Positions 18,015-25,859 of a stretch of 62,279 bases of DNA are shown one piece after another. The position numbers and the translations under genes are program-made. Origin of the DNA: Prosthecochloris sp. (GTDB lineage Bacteria > Bacteroidota > Chlorobiia > Chlorobiales > Chlorobiaceae); assembly GCA_015482705.2 (NCBI GenBank), contig JADMLA020000004.1, positions 1 through 62,279 of the forward strand, in the 5' to 3' direction. The notes under the pieces are model-generated. The model made no database searches, was not told the origin of the DNA, and saw nothing but the letters and a program-made list of their open reading frames with translations. How positions within the stretch are numbered: the stretch's first letter is position 1; every line of letters begins with the position of its first letter.

Positions 18015-19736
18015 TTATACCATTGTGTTAGGGTTCAGCCTGTCAAAAAGCATTTCCGAAATCGGAGCACCTGCCGGTACCATGGGAAAAACCATGTCTT
18101 TTTTAATAACCTTGAACTCTACCAGGGCAGGGCCTTCGTTGTAATCAAGAGCTTCGCTGATGGCTCGCTTCGCTTCAGCCGGATTGGTTGCACTCATCGC
18201 CTTGACCCCGAATGCCTCGGCGACACGGACGAAATCAGGATTGCTCTGCTGCAAGTCGGTGAACGAGTACTTTTCCTGATGAAAGAGCTCCTGCCATTGC
18301 CGGACCATGCCAAGGAAGTTGTTGTTGATCAGGAAAAGTTTGACCGGCAGTTTGTAGTGTGCCGCCGTAACAAGTTCCTGGATGTTCATCGTGAAGCCGC
18401 CGTCCCCACAGAAAAGAACAACGGGTCTGTCGTGAACGCCGAATGCTGCGCCGATAGCCGCCGGCAAGCCATAGCCCATGGTGCCGAGACCTCCACTGGT
18501 TATAATCGAGCGGGGGTTGGCGAACTTGTAATACTGAGCTGTCCACATCTGGTGTTGTCCGACATCGGTGACCACAACAGCACTGCCCTCGGTCTGCCGG
18601 GAAACTTCATCGATAACGAACTCGGTTTTGAGCTTTTTATCATCGTTGACGTATGCGAGGGGGCACTGCTTCCGCCATTTTGCAATTTCTTCGAGCCACG
18701 GTTGACGGTTTTCCCTTGTTTTCGGCAGTGCTTTGAGAACGCCTTCAAGAAAGTGCCGGGAATCGCCGACAACAGGAAGGTCTACCTTGATATTTTTGTC
18801 GATGTTTGTCGGGTCGATATCGTTATGAATTTTATATGCATGAGTCGCAAATTTGTCAATCTTGCCGGTTACCCGGTCGTCAAACCTTGCGCCGACCGAG
18901 ATGAGAAGATCACAGTTGTTGACGGCCTGGTTTGCCCAATACGTGCCATGCATACCCAGCATGCCCATGCTCAGGGGGTGGCTGCCTGGAAATGCGCCTA
19001 ATCCCTGCAAAGTCATGGTGACCGGAATGTCTTGCTCGATCGCAAGAGTTCTGAGCGCTTCTGATCCTTCGGAAGCGATAACGCCGCCGCCGACATACAG
19101 TAAAGGCCGTTTTGCCTTGGCAATGATTTTCGCCGCTTTTTTTATCTGATTTTCATGGCCTTTGATCGTTGGCTTGAACCCACGAATGTCGATCTTTTCC
19201 GGCCAGTTGAAAATGCACTCGGAGCTTAAAACATCTTTTGGCAGATCGACAAGAACCGGGCCGGGCCTTCCTTGTGATGCCAAATAAAATGCTTTTCTGA
19301 CAGTCGTTGCAAGGTCTTTGACATCCTTGACCAGAAAATTGTGTTTCGTGATGGGCCGGGTGATACCGACAATATCGGCTTCCTGAAAGGCGTCGTTACC
19401 GATAAGGTTGCTTACTACCTGGCCGGTAAAAACAACCATTGGAGATGAATCCATGTAGGCGTTGGATATTCCTGTAACTGTATTGGTGGCACCGGGGCCC
19501 GAGGTGACCAGAACGACTCCGGGTTTACCGGTTGCCCTGGCATAACCTTCAGCCATATGAGTCGCTCCCTGCTCATGGCGAACAAGAATGTGTTTGATAT
19601 CCTGGACGTCGTAGAGCGTTTCGTATACTTTCAGAAGCGCTCCGCCGGGGTAGCCGAATATGTATTCAACATTTTCCCGGCGCAAGCATTCAAAAAATAT
19701 TTCAGAGCCGTTCATTTTTTTGCCGGATGTATGCAT
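18015..19736 (-). CDS. ilvB: Acetolactate synthase large (catalytic) subunit IlvB
   Basis: This thiamine-diphosphate and FAD enzyme forms acetolactate or acetohydroxybutyrate from pyruvate and a second 2-oxo acid. The 573 residues show the catalytic Glu in VRHEQGATHMAEGYAR (about residue 57), the FAD region, and the ThDP motif GDGGFTMNIQELVTA through NNNFLGMVRQWQ. The start at 19736 gives MHTSGKKMNGSEIFF; the ATG at 19715 (MNGSEIFFECL) is an equally good start. It sits between ilvD and the small subunit in the operon. Confidence 0.96.
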   Translation of the reverse strand: MHTSGKKMNGSEIFFECLRRENVEYIFGYPGGALLKVYETLYDVQDIKHILVRHEQGATHMAEGYARATGKPGVVLVTSGPGATNTVTGISNAYMDSSPMVVFTGQVVSNLIGNDAFQEADIVGITRPITKHNFLVKDVKDLATTVRKAFYLASQGRPGPVLVDLPKDVLSSECIFNWPEKIDIRGFKPTIKGHENQIKKAAKIIAKAKRPLLYVGGGVIASEGSEALRTLAIEQDIPVTMTLQGLGAFPGSHPLSMGMLGMHGTYWANQAVNNCDLLISVGARFDDRVTGKIDKFATHAYKIHNDIDPTNIDKNIKVDLPVVGDSRHFLEGVLKALPKTRENRQPWLEEIAKWRKQCPLAYVNDDKKLKTEFVIDEVSRQTEGSAVVVTDVGQHQMWTAQYYKFANPRSIITSGGLGTMGYGLPAAIGAAFGVHDRPVVLFCGDGGFTMNIQELVTAAHYKLPVKLFLINNNFLGMVRQWQELFHQEKYSFTDLQQSNPDFVRVAEAFGVKAMSATNPAEAKRAISEALDYNEGPALVEFKVIKKDMVFPMVPAGAPISEMLFDRLNPNTMV

Positions 19737-19762
19737 GAGTCGTCATTGTTTAATATTAAGTG

Positions 19763-21448
19763 TTAACAAACCGGATTTTGTAAAATCGCTCCCGTGCTTG
19801 CTGATGTCACCATCTGTGAATAACGAGCAAGGTATCCTTTGGAGATTTTCGGGATGAATGCCGGAATTTCTGCCAGTCTCTGCTCAATGGTTTCGTTGGA
19901 AAGATCCACCGATATCAGCTTGTTCGGCAGATCGATAGTTATCATATCTCCGTTCTGAATCGCTGCAATAGGACCTTTTTCTGCAGCTTCCGGTGAAACA
20001 TGTCCGATACATGCTCCCCGGGATCCTCCGGAGAATCGGCCATCGGTAATCAGTGCAACGCTGTCCCCAAGGCCGCGACCCATGATCGCACTGGTCGGTG
20101 ATAGCATTTCAGGCATTCCCGGACCTCCCTTCGGGCCTTCGTAACGGATAACTACAACATCACCCGCAACGACATCTCCATTCATAATTCCGGCAATAGC
20201 ATCGTCTTGGCAATCATATACTTTTGCCGGTCCGGTGTGATGCATCATTGATTCGCTTACCGCACCGGTTTTGACAACGGCACCTTCCGGAGCAAGATTA
20301 CCGTAAAGGATCGCCAACCCTCCGGAGTGAGAGTAGGGGGCATCTATCGAACGAATGACCGAAGCGTCGCGTATCACGGCTTTTTCGATGTTTTCTCCAA
20401 GTGTTTTTCCTGTAACTGTTGGTCTCGAAAGATCGAGTAAACCGTCGATTTTTGACAACTCCTTCAATATTGCTGAAATACCGCCAGCTCTATCGACATC
20501 TTCGATATGGACATCTTGGGTTGCCGGACTGACCTTGCAGATATATGGCGTTTTCGAAGAAAGAGTGTTGAGTTCCGAAAAGTCAAACGCCTCTTCAGCT
20601 TCATTGGCAATTGCCAGTGTGTGCAATATCGTGTTTGTACTGCCGCCCATCGCAAAATCGAGCGCGAAGGCATTGAGCAGCGTATTCCTGGAAAGAATGT
20701 CTCGTGGTTTGACATCGTTTTCAACCAGATCGATGATTCGCCTCGATGCTTCCCTGACCAGATCCTCTCGTCGAGGGTCCACTGCAAGCACCGTTCCGTT
20801 TCCGGGGAGTGCGAAGCCGAGTGCTTCACAGAGGCAGTTCATGGAATTTGCCGTAAACATTCCCGAACAGGAGCCGCAGGTCGGACAGGCGTTTTCTTCA
20901 ATAACGTTCAGTTCTTCCTCGCTTATTGCACCTGTACTGCGACGACCGACAGCTTCGAATACCGAAATCAGGTCAACAGTTTCACCCGAAGGTGTACAGC
21001 CTTTTTTCATCGGGCCTCCAGAGACGAAAATGACCGGGATATTCATACGGACAGCGGCCATCATCATGCCTGGTGTTATCTTGTCGCAATTTGGTATACA
21101 GACAAGGCCGTCGAGACGGTGGGCTTGTGCAACGGTTTCTACGCTGTCGGCTATCAGTTCCCGGCTTGCCAGGGAGTAGCGCATGCCGATATGGCCCATG
21201 GCAATACCGTCACATACTCCGATGGTATTGAACTCGAAAGGAACACCGCCTGCTTTTTGAATCTCTTCTTTTGCGACTTTTCCAAGTTTTTGCAAATGCG
21301 CATGACCGGGAATAAGTTCGATAAACGAGTTGCAGATACCGATAAACGGTTTTTTGAAATCATCGTTCGAAGATACTGTTCCTGTTGCTTTCAACAGGCT
21401 TCTGTGGGGGGCTTTTTCGAAGCCTTTTTTTATTGTATCAGATCTCAT
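19763..21448 (-). CDS. ilvD: Dihydroxy-acid dehydratase IlvD
   Basis: IlvD dehydrates dihydroxy acids to the 2-oxo acids of the valine, leucine and isoleucine pathways. The 561 residues begin MRSDTIKKGFEKAPHRSLL, as in the family. Cluster cysteines are in IPNCDKITPGM and CPTCGSCSGMFTANSMNCL. GRFSGGSRGACIGHVSPEA marks the C-terminal domain. It is the first gene of the nine-gene operon, immediately after the attenuator. It lacks a good ribosome binding site of its own: the strong ggagg serves a 9-codon mini-frame (21467-21438) whose stop overlaps the ilvD start, suggesting translational coupling. Confidence 0.97.
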   Translation of the reverse strand: MRSDTIKKGFEKAPHRSLLKATGTVSSNDDFKKPFIGICNSFIELIPGHAHLQKLGKVAKEEIQKAGGVPFEFNTIGVCDGIAMGHIGMRYSLASRELIADSVETVAQAHRLDGLVCIPNCDKITPGMMMAAVRMNIPVIFVSGGPMKKGCTPSGETVDLISVFEAVGRRSTGAISEEELNVIEENACPTCGSCSGMFTANSMNCLCEALGFALPGNGTVLAVDPRREDLVREASRRIIDLVENDVKPRDILSRNTLLNAFALDFAMGGSTNTILHTLAIANEAEEAFDFSELNTLSSKTPYICKVSPATQDVHIEDVDRAGGISAILKELSKIDGLLDLSRPTVTGKTLGENIEKAVIRDASVIRSIDAPYSHSGGLAILYGNLAPEGAVVKTGAVSESMMHHTGPAKVYDCQDDAIAGIMNGDVVAGDVVVIRYEGPKGGPGMPEMLSPTSAIMGRGLGDSVALITDGRFSGGSRGACIGHVSPEAAEKGPIAAIQNGDMITIDLPNKLISVDLSNETIEQRLAEIPAFIPKISKGYLARYSQMVTSASTGAILQNPVC

Positions 21449-21467
21449 AGAAGGTAATTTTAGTCAT
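21438..21467 (-). CDS. Nine-codon mini-frame coupled to ilvD
   Basis: The frame reads MTKITFYEI. Its ATG follows ggaggg at normal spacing, whereas ilvD has no good site of its own. Its TGA (21438-21440) overlaps the first codons of ilvD, so ribosomes ending here could restart on ilvD. The ggaggg lies at the foot of the attenuator hairpin, so pairing there could also limit translation. Expression is inferred, not shown. Confidence 0.35.
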   Translation of the reverse strand: MTKITFYEI

Positions 21468-21469
21468 TG

Positions 21470-21501
21470 AAAACCCTCCCCTGGGAGCACCGTTCCCAAG
21501 G
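21470..21501 (-). terminator. Attenuator hairpin before ilvD, with competing antiterminator
   Basis: In the RNA, CCUUGGGA (21501-21494) pairs with UCCCAGGG (21486-21479), an 8-bp stem with loop ACGGUGC. It is followed by AGGGUUUU, a weak terminator with only four U. The same left arm extended (CCUUGGGAACGG, 21501-21490) can instead pair with CCGGUCCCUGG (21551-21541), which lies just after the leader-peptide stop. The two foldings exclude each other, as in classical attenuation. Confidence 0.6.
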
Positions 21502-21558
21502 CCAATGAAGAATTTTTGTCAAGAAAGAAGATTGATTGGACCAGGGACCGGAGCGCCG

Positions 21559-21690
21559 TCAGGGCACAAGAATACCCACCTGTAGAATAATCACAGGCAC
21601 AAGTTTTCCGATCCTGCAAATGAGGAAAGTGGCTGATTTGCCGAATTTGGCTGTAAGGCCTTTTGAGTTTTGTGAGCTATCGTTGGTCAT
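21559..21690 (-). CDS. Branched-chain amino acid operon leader peptide
   Basis: This 43-codon frame ends in a segment packed with the operon's end products, LVPVIILQVGILVP: ten of its last 14 codons are Val, Ile or Leu. The stop is 7 bases before the antiterminator arm and about 110 bases before ilvD. Starvation for charged Val, Ile or Leu tRNA would stall ribosomes there and leave the downstream arm free to form the antiterminator. The ATG at 21690 has no clear ribosome binding site; a later start, such as the GTG at codon 31, would still keep the control region. The sequence is seen; the mechanism follows known ilv/leu leader peptides. Confidence 0.65.
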   Translation of the reverse strand: MTNDSSQNSKGLTAKFGKSATFLICRIGKLVPVIILQVGILVP

Positions 21691-21701
21691 AGATATAATA
21701 A

Positions 21702-22096
21702 CTACAATGTAGAGCAAATGTAGTGTTTTCTTTTATATAAAGCAAGCGTGAAATGTGGTTTGTGGTCATTTGTGTGGTTGTTCGGGGAATTTTTCCTGTG
21801 TGAAGATCATTTGACAACATATGCTGTTTTTTTTACAGGAGATGTTTTTTATCGAAAAATCTTTTGCTCATACTCTCGTGTCATAACATAGATATGAAAA
21901 GGTAAAATTGTGCACGTTCGAATCCAATCATGCCAGATATTATCAAAACACTTTTTTTGGCTTCACTTTGATAGAGATGAACGCTAAAACGTTTCTTTTT
22001 TGTAATATACATCTCGTTCAGCCATTTTTTTGCTGTATTTTGCGTTAATTATACTTTCGTTGGTTCCGATAAGATTTTAACCCGAAATTCTTCAAT
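21702..22096. other. Divergent intergenic region between the BCAA operon and the phytol kinase gene
   Basis: About 395 bp of A+T-rich DNA must hold the divergent promoters. On the minus strand, TTGCTT and TACATT with a 17-bp gap lie just upstream of the leader peptide as a weak sigma-70 candidate. On the plus strand I see no convincing -35/-10 pair. No gene, tRNA or repeat was found; a gttcgaatcc string near 21916 has no tRNA stems around it. Confidence 0.4.
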
Positions 22097-23668
22097 ATGC
22101 TACGTTTGCAAGTCCCCCTCCAGCAGGACCTCCCAATGTTTTTTCTGCTTCTGGGAGTCCTGACTCTTTTTTTGTTGCTTTTCGAGGTACTTGTCAGGAA
22201 ATTTTCCGTCAGCGGCTTTGTGCTCAGGAAAGTGCTGCATTTCGGTTTAGGACTGATTTTGTTTTTCTTCCCTGTTTGCTTTTCGACAAATTTTTTCCCG
22301 GTGTTACTTGCGCTGATTTTTGTGGTTGTAAACGCTGCAAGTTTTTATGTTGGGTTCTTTCGTATTTTGCATGACAGAAACCGTCTGGAGCTGCAACAGG
22401 GTAATGAACAGGTGAGCTATGGTCCGATTGTGCTACCAGTTGCTTTTATTGTCCTGGCACTTTTTTTATGGGAAAATCATGTCTGGATTTTAAGGACTTC
22501 CATACTTGTCGCCGGGATTGCCGATTCGCTTGCCGCCATTGTCGGGGGAGCTCTTGGGAAAGTACATATTGAAAATCTTACAAAAAGCAGAAAAACCGTA
22601 GAAGGGTCATTGACTATGTTTACGGTTGCATTTCTCTTGTTGCTTGCCTGCCTCTTTGTTTTTCAGAGCGATTTCAAGGGAGGACTTGCGGCTGCGACGT
22701 GGTTTCAGCTTGTCGCTCTTGCGTTGTTTCTTGCAGTCGTTGCATCAGCCGTTGAGGCTCTTGTTTCCTATGGATTCGACAATCTTTTCATTCCAGTTAC
22801 GATTTCCTATGTACTGTACATTGTCGATGTCAGCGACAAGGAGCTTCTCTTGCGCTTGTTTGCCGGGGGGGCTTTTGCATTCATGTTGGCTTATTTTTCC
22901 GTCAAGGTAAAATTCCTCGACAATAGCGGGGCTACAGCGACGTTTCTTCTCGGGACGACTATTTTTGGAATAGGTGGTGTTGCGTGGACGGTTCCGCTGC
23001 TTACATTCTACCTATTATCTTCACTGTTATCGAAACTTGGTCGAAAACGAAAAGCCAAATTCGATCTGGTTTTTGAAAAAGGTTCTCAACGTGATGCCGG
23101 GCAGGTTTATGCCAATGGCGGGATTGCTTGGATTATCATGATTATTTATTCCTTGACTAACGAACCGGCATATTTTTTTGCTTATCTTGGAACGCTGGCG
23201 GCTGTACAATCCGACACCTGGGCGACCGAGATCGGTACCATGTGGCCCAATCCAAAAGCGAGACTTATTACCACAATGCAATCTGTGCCCGTCGGTACTT
23301 CAGGTGGTGTATCTTTCCCGGGGACCTTCGGTGCATTCGCCGGTGCTCTCCTGATATGTGCAAGTGCAATTTTCATGCAGGTGAGCTGGCTTATTGATTT
23401 CGGAATATTTAAGTCGTTCATGTTGATCGGTTTATCGGGGTTACTTGCCAGTCTTGTCGACAGTTTTTTCGGTGCGACAATTCAGGCGCAGTATTATGAT
23501 CCGGTCAGAGAAAAGGTTACTGAACGGGTGGAGAGTTACAGAAGCGATGGTACCGTTCTGAAGAACAAGCTGATCAAAGGACATCATTACGTTAACAATG
23601 ATGTGGTTAATACGCTCTGCGCACTTTCAGGTTGTGCACTTGCGTTTTTCTTTTCCCTGAACATATGA
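22097..23668 (+). CDS. Fused phytol kinase / phytyl-phosphate kinase (VTE5-VTE6-like)
   Basis: This polytopic membrane protein of 523 residues has two domains. Residues 1-230 resemble the phytol/dolichol kinase (VTE5/SEC59) family, with LRKVLHFGLG, IADSLAAIVGG and SRKTVEGS. Residues 260-520 are a DUF92 domain (VTE6/TMEM19 type), with LDNSGATATFLLG, QSDTWATEIG and VPVGTSGGVSFPGT. In plants VTE5 and VTE6 phosphorylate phytol in two steps to phytyl diphosphate, so this fusion would do both. Likely substrates here are phytol or related alcohols freed from chlorophyll a, or farnesol from bacteriochlorophyll c. It stands alone, 31 bp before tolQ. Confidence 0.8.
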   Translation: MLRLQVPLQQDLPMFFLLLGVLTLFLLLFEVLVRKFSVSGFVLRKVLHFGLGLILFFFPVCFSTNFFPVLLALIFVVVNAASFYVGFFRILHDRNRLELQQGNEQVSYGPIVLPVAFIVLALFLWENHVWILRTSILVAGIADSLAAIVGGALGKVHIENLTKSRKTVEGSLTMFTVAFLLLLACLFVFQSDFKGGLAAATWFQLVALALFLAVVASAVEALVSYGFDNLFIPVTISYVLYIVDVSDKELLLRLFAGGAFAFMLAYFSVKVKFLDNSGATATFLLGTTIFGIGGVAWTVPLLTFYLLSSLLSKLGRKRKAKFDLVFEKGSQRDAGQVYANGGIAWIIMIIYSLTNEPAYFFAYLGTLAAVQSDTWATEIGTMWPNPKARLITTMQSVPVGTSGGVSFPGTFGAFAGALLICASAIFMQVSWLIDFGIFKSFMLIGLSGLLASLVDSFFGATIQAQYYDPVREKVTERVESYRSDGTVLKNKLIKGHHYVNNDVVNTLCALSGCALAFFFSLNI

Positions 23669-23699
23669 TGATTCCATGAATATTAAACTTACGTAACTC

Positions 23700-24362
23700 A
23701 TGTTTTCTTCCAAGACAGGTTTTTTTTCGTTGTTGGCAGATGCAGGTCCCGTTGTTCTTTTCGTGCTTGCCATCCTTTTGGTGTTTTCAATTCTCTCCTG
23801 GTCCATTATTATCATGAAGGCCGGGAACATAAGTAAAGCAATTTCACAGTCGAAAAGTTTTCTCGATTACTTTTTTGATGTTTCCAACATAGACAAGGTG
23901 TTCGGAGAAGCTGAAAATTACAGAAACGGTTCATTGGCGAAGGTTTTCAGGGCAGGATATATTGAATACCGCGCACTGGGTGATCTCAAAAAAAACAGTC
24001 AGGTCGAGGAGCGCATATCAAGGGCGATAAGGCGTGAAGCAAATGAGGAAACAAAACTCCTGTCGAGATATGTGCCGTTTCTTGCAACTGTTGGCAATAC
24101 TGCTCCGTTTATCGGTTTGTTCGGAACCGTTTGGGGGATCATGAACTCGTTTATGAGCATCGGGGTGACCCAGTCTGCTTCTCTCGCAACGGTTGCTCCG
24201 GGAATTGCCGAAGCGCTGGTTGCAACTGCAGCAGGACTTGCAGCTGCTATTCCTGCAGTGATAGCATATAATTATTTTACACAGCAAATTGGTTCTATAG
24301 AGAGGGATCTTGAAGATTTTTCCGGTGAATTCGTAAAGACATTTGTCAATGAACTCGGATAA
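23700..24362 (+). CDS. tolQ: Tol-Pal proton channel subunit TolQ (ExbB/TolQ/MotA family)
   Basis: TolQ is an inner-membrane channel subunit that with TolR uses the proton gradient to energise TolA. The 220 residues contain three hydrophobic segments: near residues 15-40, VPFLATVGNTAPFIGLFGTVWG near 125-145, and GIAEALVATAAGLAAAIPAV near 165-185. That is the TolQ/ExbB topology. The tolR-tolA-tolB-pal genes follow in order, so TolQ rather than ExbB is the better call. It overlaps tolR by 14 bases. Confidence 0.9.
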   Translation: MFSSKTGFFSLLADAGPVVLFVLAILLVFSILSWSIIIMKAGNISKAISQSKSFLDYFFDVSNIDKVFGEAENYRNGSLAKVFRAGYIEYRALGDLKKNSQVEERISRAIRREANEETKLLSRYVPFLATVGNTAPFIGLFGTVWGIMNSFMSIGVTQSASLATVAPGIAEALVATAAGLAAAIPAVIAYNYFTQQIGSIERDLEDFSGEFVKTFVNELG

Positions 24363-24813
24363 CGGTTCGAACAGGATGAAGGGACGGTCGAGCCGGCTGT
24401 TGAGTGAAATAAACGTCACTCCGTTTGTTGATGTCATGCTGGTGCTGTTGATCATCTTCATGGTTACAGCTCCTATGATGATTCATGGTGTCAAGGTAGA
24501 AGCACCAGAGACATCTCATCAAAAAATGGACGTAGAGCCGGAGGCATTAATTGTCAGTGTTGATGAGAATCGTCGGGTTTTTATCAATAAATACCAGCTT
24601 GCACCGGATGAATTGCAGGAAAGGCTCCCTGAGATTATCGATATAAATACGGCAGGAGAGGTTTATCTGAAAGCGGATAAATCTCTGCCTTATGGCTTTG
24701 TGATGTTTATCATGGCACAGATCAGGGATGCTGGAATTGAAAAGATAGGAATGGTTACCGAGCCTGGAAAAGGTCCGGTCAACGATGCAATAAATCCGGA
24801 TGAGAATGAATAA
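24349..24813 (+). CDS. tolR: Tol-Pal biopolymer transport protein TolR (ExbD/TolR family)
   Basis: TolR is the single-span partner of TolQ, with a periplasmic domain. The hallmark INVTPFVDVMLVLLIIFMVT at about residues 22-41 includes the proton-path Asp in FVDVML. A periplasmic beta-alpha domain follows. I chose ATG 24349, overlapping the tolQ end by 14 bases; a TTG two codons earlier is the only upstream alternative. Its end overlaps the tolA start by 14 bases, so the three genes are translationally coupled. Confidence 0.9.
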   Translation: MNSDNGSNRMKGRSSRLLSEINVTPFVDVMLVLLIIFMVTAPMMIHGVKVEAPETSHQKMDVEPEALIVSVDENRRVFINKYQLAPDELQERLPEIIDINTAGEVYLKADKSLPYGFVMFIMAQIRDAGIEKIGMVTEPGKGPVNDAINPDENE

Positions 24814-25654
24814 TCGTGACGAACGGAAAGCGAACAAGCACCGTTTTCTCACAGCCATTACCATATCTGTTTTCCTGCATGTTCTGCTTGTAGCCGGTAG
24901 TATTTACCTGCAATACCTTACAGGGATGAGGCGTCCGCAACTCAAAGCGATCGATGTGAGCCTTGTATCGTTGCCAGGACCCGGTTCATCTGACGAGGTT
25001 GATTTGTCAGGCGGACAGCTTTCTGTCCCCGAGCCTGAACCGGAACCAGAGTTCGAACCCGTTGTTGAAGAACCTCAGGTAGAACCTGATACTCAAAAAA
25101 AGCCTGAACCAGTAAAGGACGTTCCGAAAAAGGTTCCTGACAAGCCAAAAAAGGTTGAGCCAAAAAAGGTTGAGCCAAAAAAGGTTAAGGAAAAGCCAAA
25201 GGAGCCTGAGAAAAAGGTTCGGCAAACAAAGACAAATGACTTCGAGCGCACGCTCGAGAAGCTCCGGCAGAAAGTTCAGCAAGGTCCACCTTCCAATCTT
25301 TACAAACGGTCCGGGCCGGGGCGCTTCTCCTCAGGTGATGGAGATTATGGGGTCCCCATGGGTCCATACGAGCGTTATCTTGTCAATGTTGTGACCATTA
25401 TTCGGCAAAATTGGTCGTTCACTCCCCAGTTTATAAGGGAAAAGGGAGATATAAAGGCATATGTCGCTCTTACTATCAACCCGACTGGTGCTATCACTGA
25501 TATCATGCTTGACAGGGGCTCGATCAGCAGCTATTTCAACGACACGGTGATCAAGGCAATCGAAACGTCATCTCCTCTGCCTCCAATACCGGAAAATGTG
25601 TCTTATGAACCAGTACGGTTAGGACTTGTTTTCACTCCGCAAGGAATAGAGTAG
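24800..25654 (+). CDS. tolA: TolA/TonB-type periplasm-spanning energy transducer
   Basis: The 284-residue protein has one N-terminal transmembrane helix (about residues 14-34), a long Pro/Glu/Lys-rich linker (PEPEPEPEFEPVVEEP, then Lys-Pro-rich repeats to about residue 145) and a C-terminal TonB-like domain (YVALTINPTGAITDIML). It should connect the TolQR motor to TolB/Pal at the outer membrane. The domain layout is TonB-like, but its place in tolQ-R-x-B-pal argues for TolA. The start is ATG 24800 or 24806. The linker contains three tandem 15-bp units (25145-25189) with A6 runs. Confidence 0.85.
   Translation: MRMNNRDERKANKHRFLTAITISVFLHVLLVAGSIYLQYLTGMRRPQLKAIDVSLVSLPGPGSSDEVDLSGGQLSVPEPEPEPEFEPVVEEPQVEPDTQKKPEPVKDVPKKVPDKPKKVEPKKVEPKKVKEKPKEPEKKVRQTKTNDFERTLEKLRQKVQQGPPSNLYKRSGPGRFSSGDGDYGVPMGPYERYLVNVVTIIRQNWSFTPQFIREKGDIKAYVALTINPTGAITDIMLDRGSISSYFNDTVIKAIETSSPLPPIPENVSYEPVRLGLVFTPQGIE
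25145..25189 (+). repeat. Three tandem 15-bp units inside tolA
   Basis: The unit ccaaaaaaggttgag occurs three times in a row (25145-25159, 25160-25174, 25175-25189; the last ends ggttaag). It encodes repeated P-K-K-V-E. Because 15 bp is five codons, gain or loss of units would change linker length without breaking the frame, while the A6 tracts could slip. Confidence 0.8.
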
Positions 25655-25778
25655 AAGTCGGCATAACAACTTTTTGGAATACTGCCGGTCGTTCTGTGCA
25701 AAGCCCTGATTATTTCCTTCGATGTCCTTGTGAAAAAGCTTTCGAGTTCATTATTTTTACAAAAGTAAAGGGGGTAAT

Positions 25779-25859
25779 ATGTCGAGTTGTTACTGTATAG
25801 ATATACTGGATTTTGTTGCTTCAACGATCAGGAAAAATATTTTCATCGTTCGATTATGA
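25779..25859 (+). CDS. Small ORF translationally coupled to tolB
   Basis: A 26-codon frame (MSSCYCIDILDFVASTIRKN...) begins at ATG 25779 behind a strong ribosome binding site (aaaggggg, 4 bases away). It ends with a TGA overlapping the tolB ATG (ATGA at 25856-25859). tolB itself has no good ribosome binding site, so this frame may serve to load ribosomes onto tolB. Two Cys lie close together. Whether the peptide itself matters is unknown. Confidence 0.4.
   Translation: MSSCYCIDILDFVASTIRKNIFIVRL

Noticed and set aside
21905..21930. gttcgaatcc string suggesting a tRNA T-loop
   Set aside because: The flanks do not pair as a T-stem or acceptor stem, and no D- or anticodon arm fits upstream.
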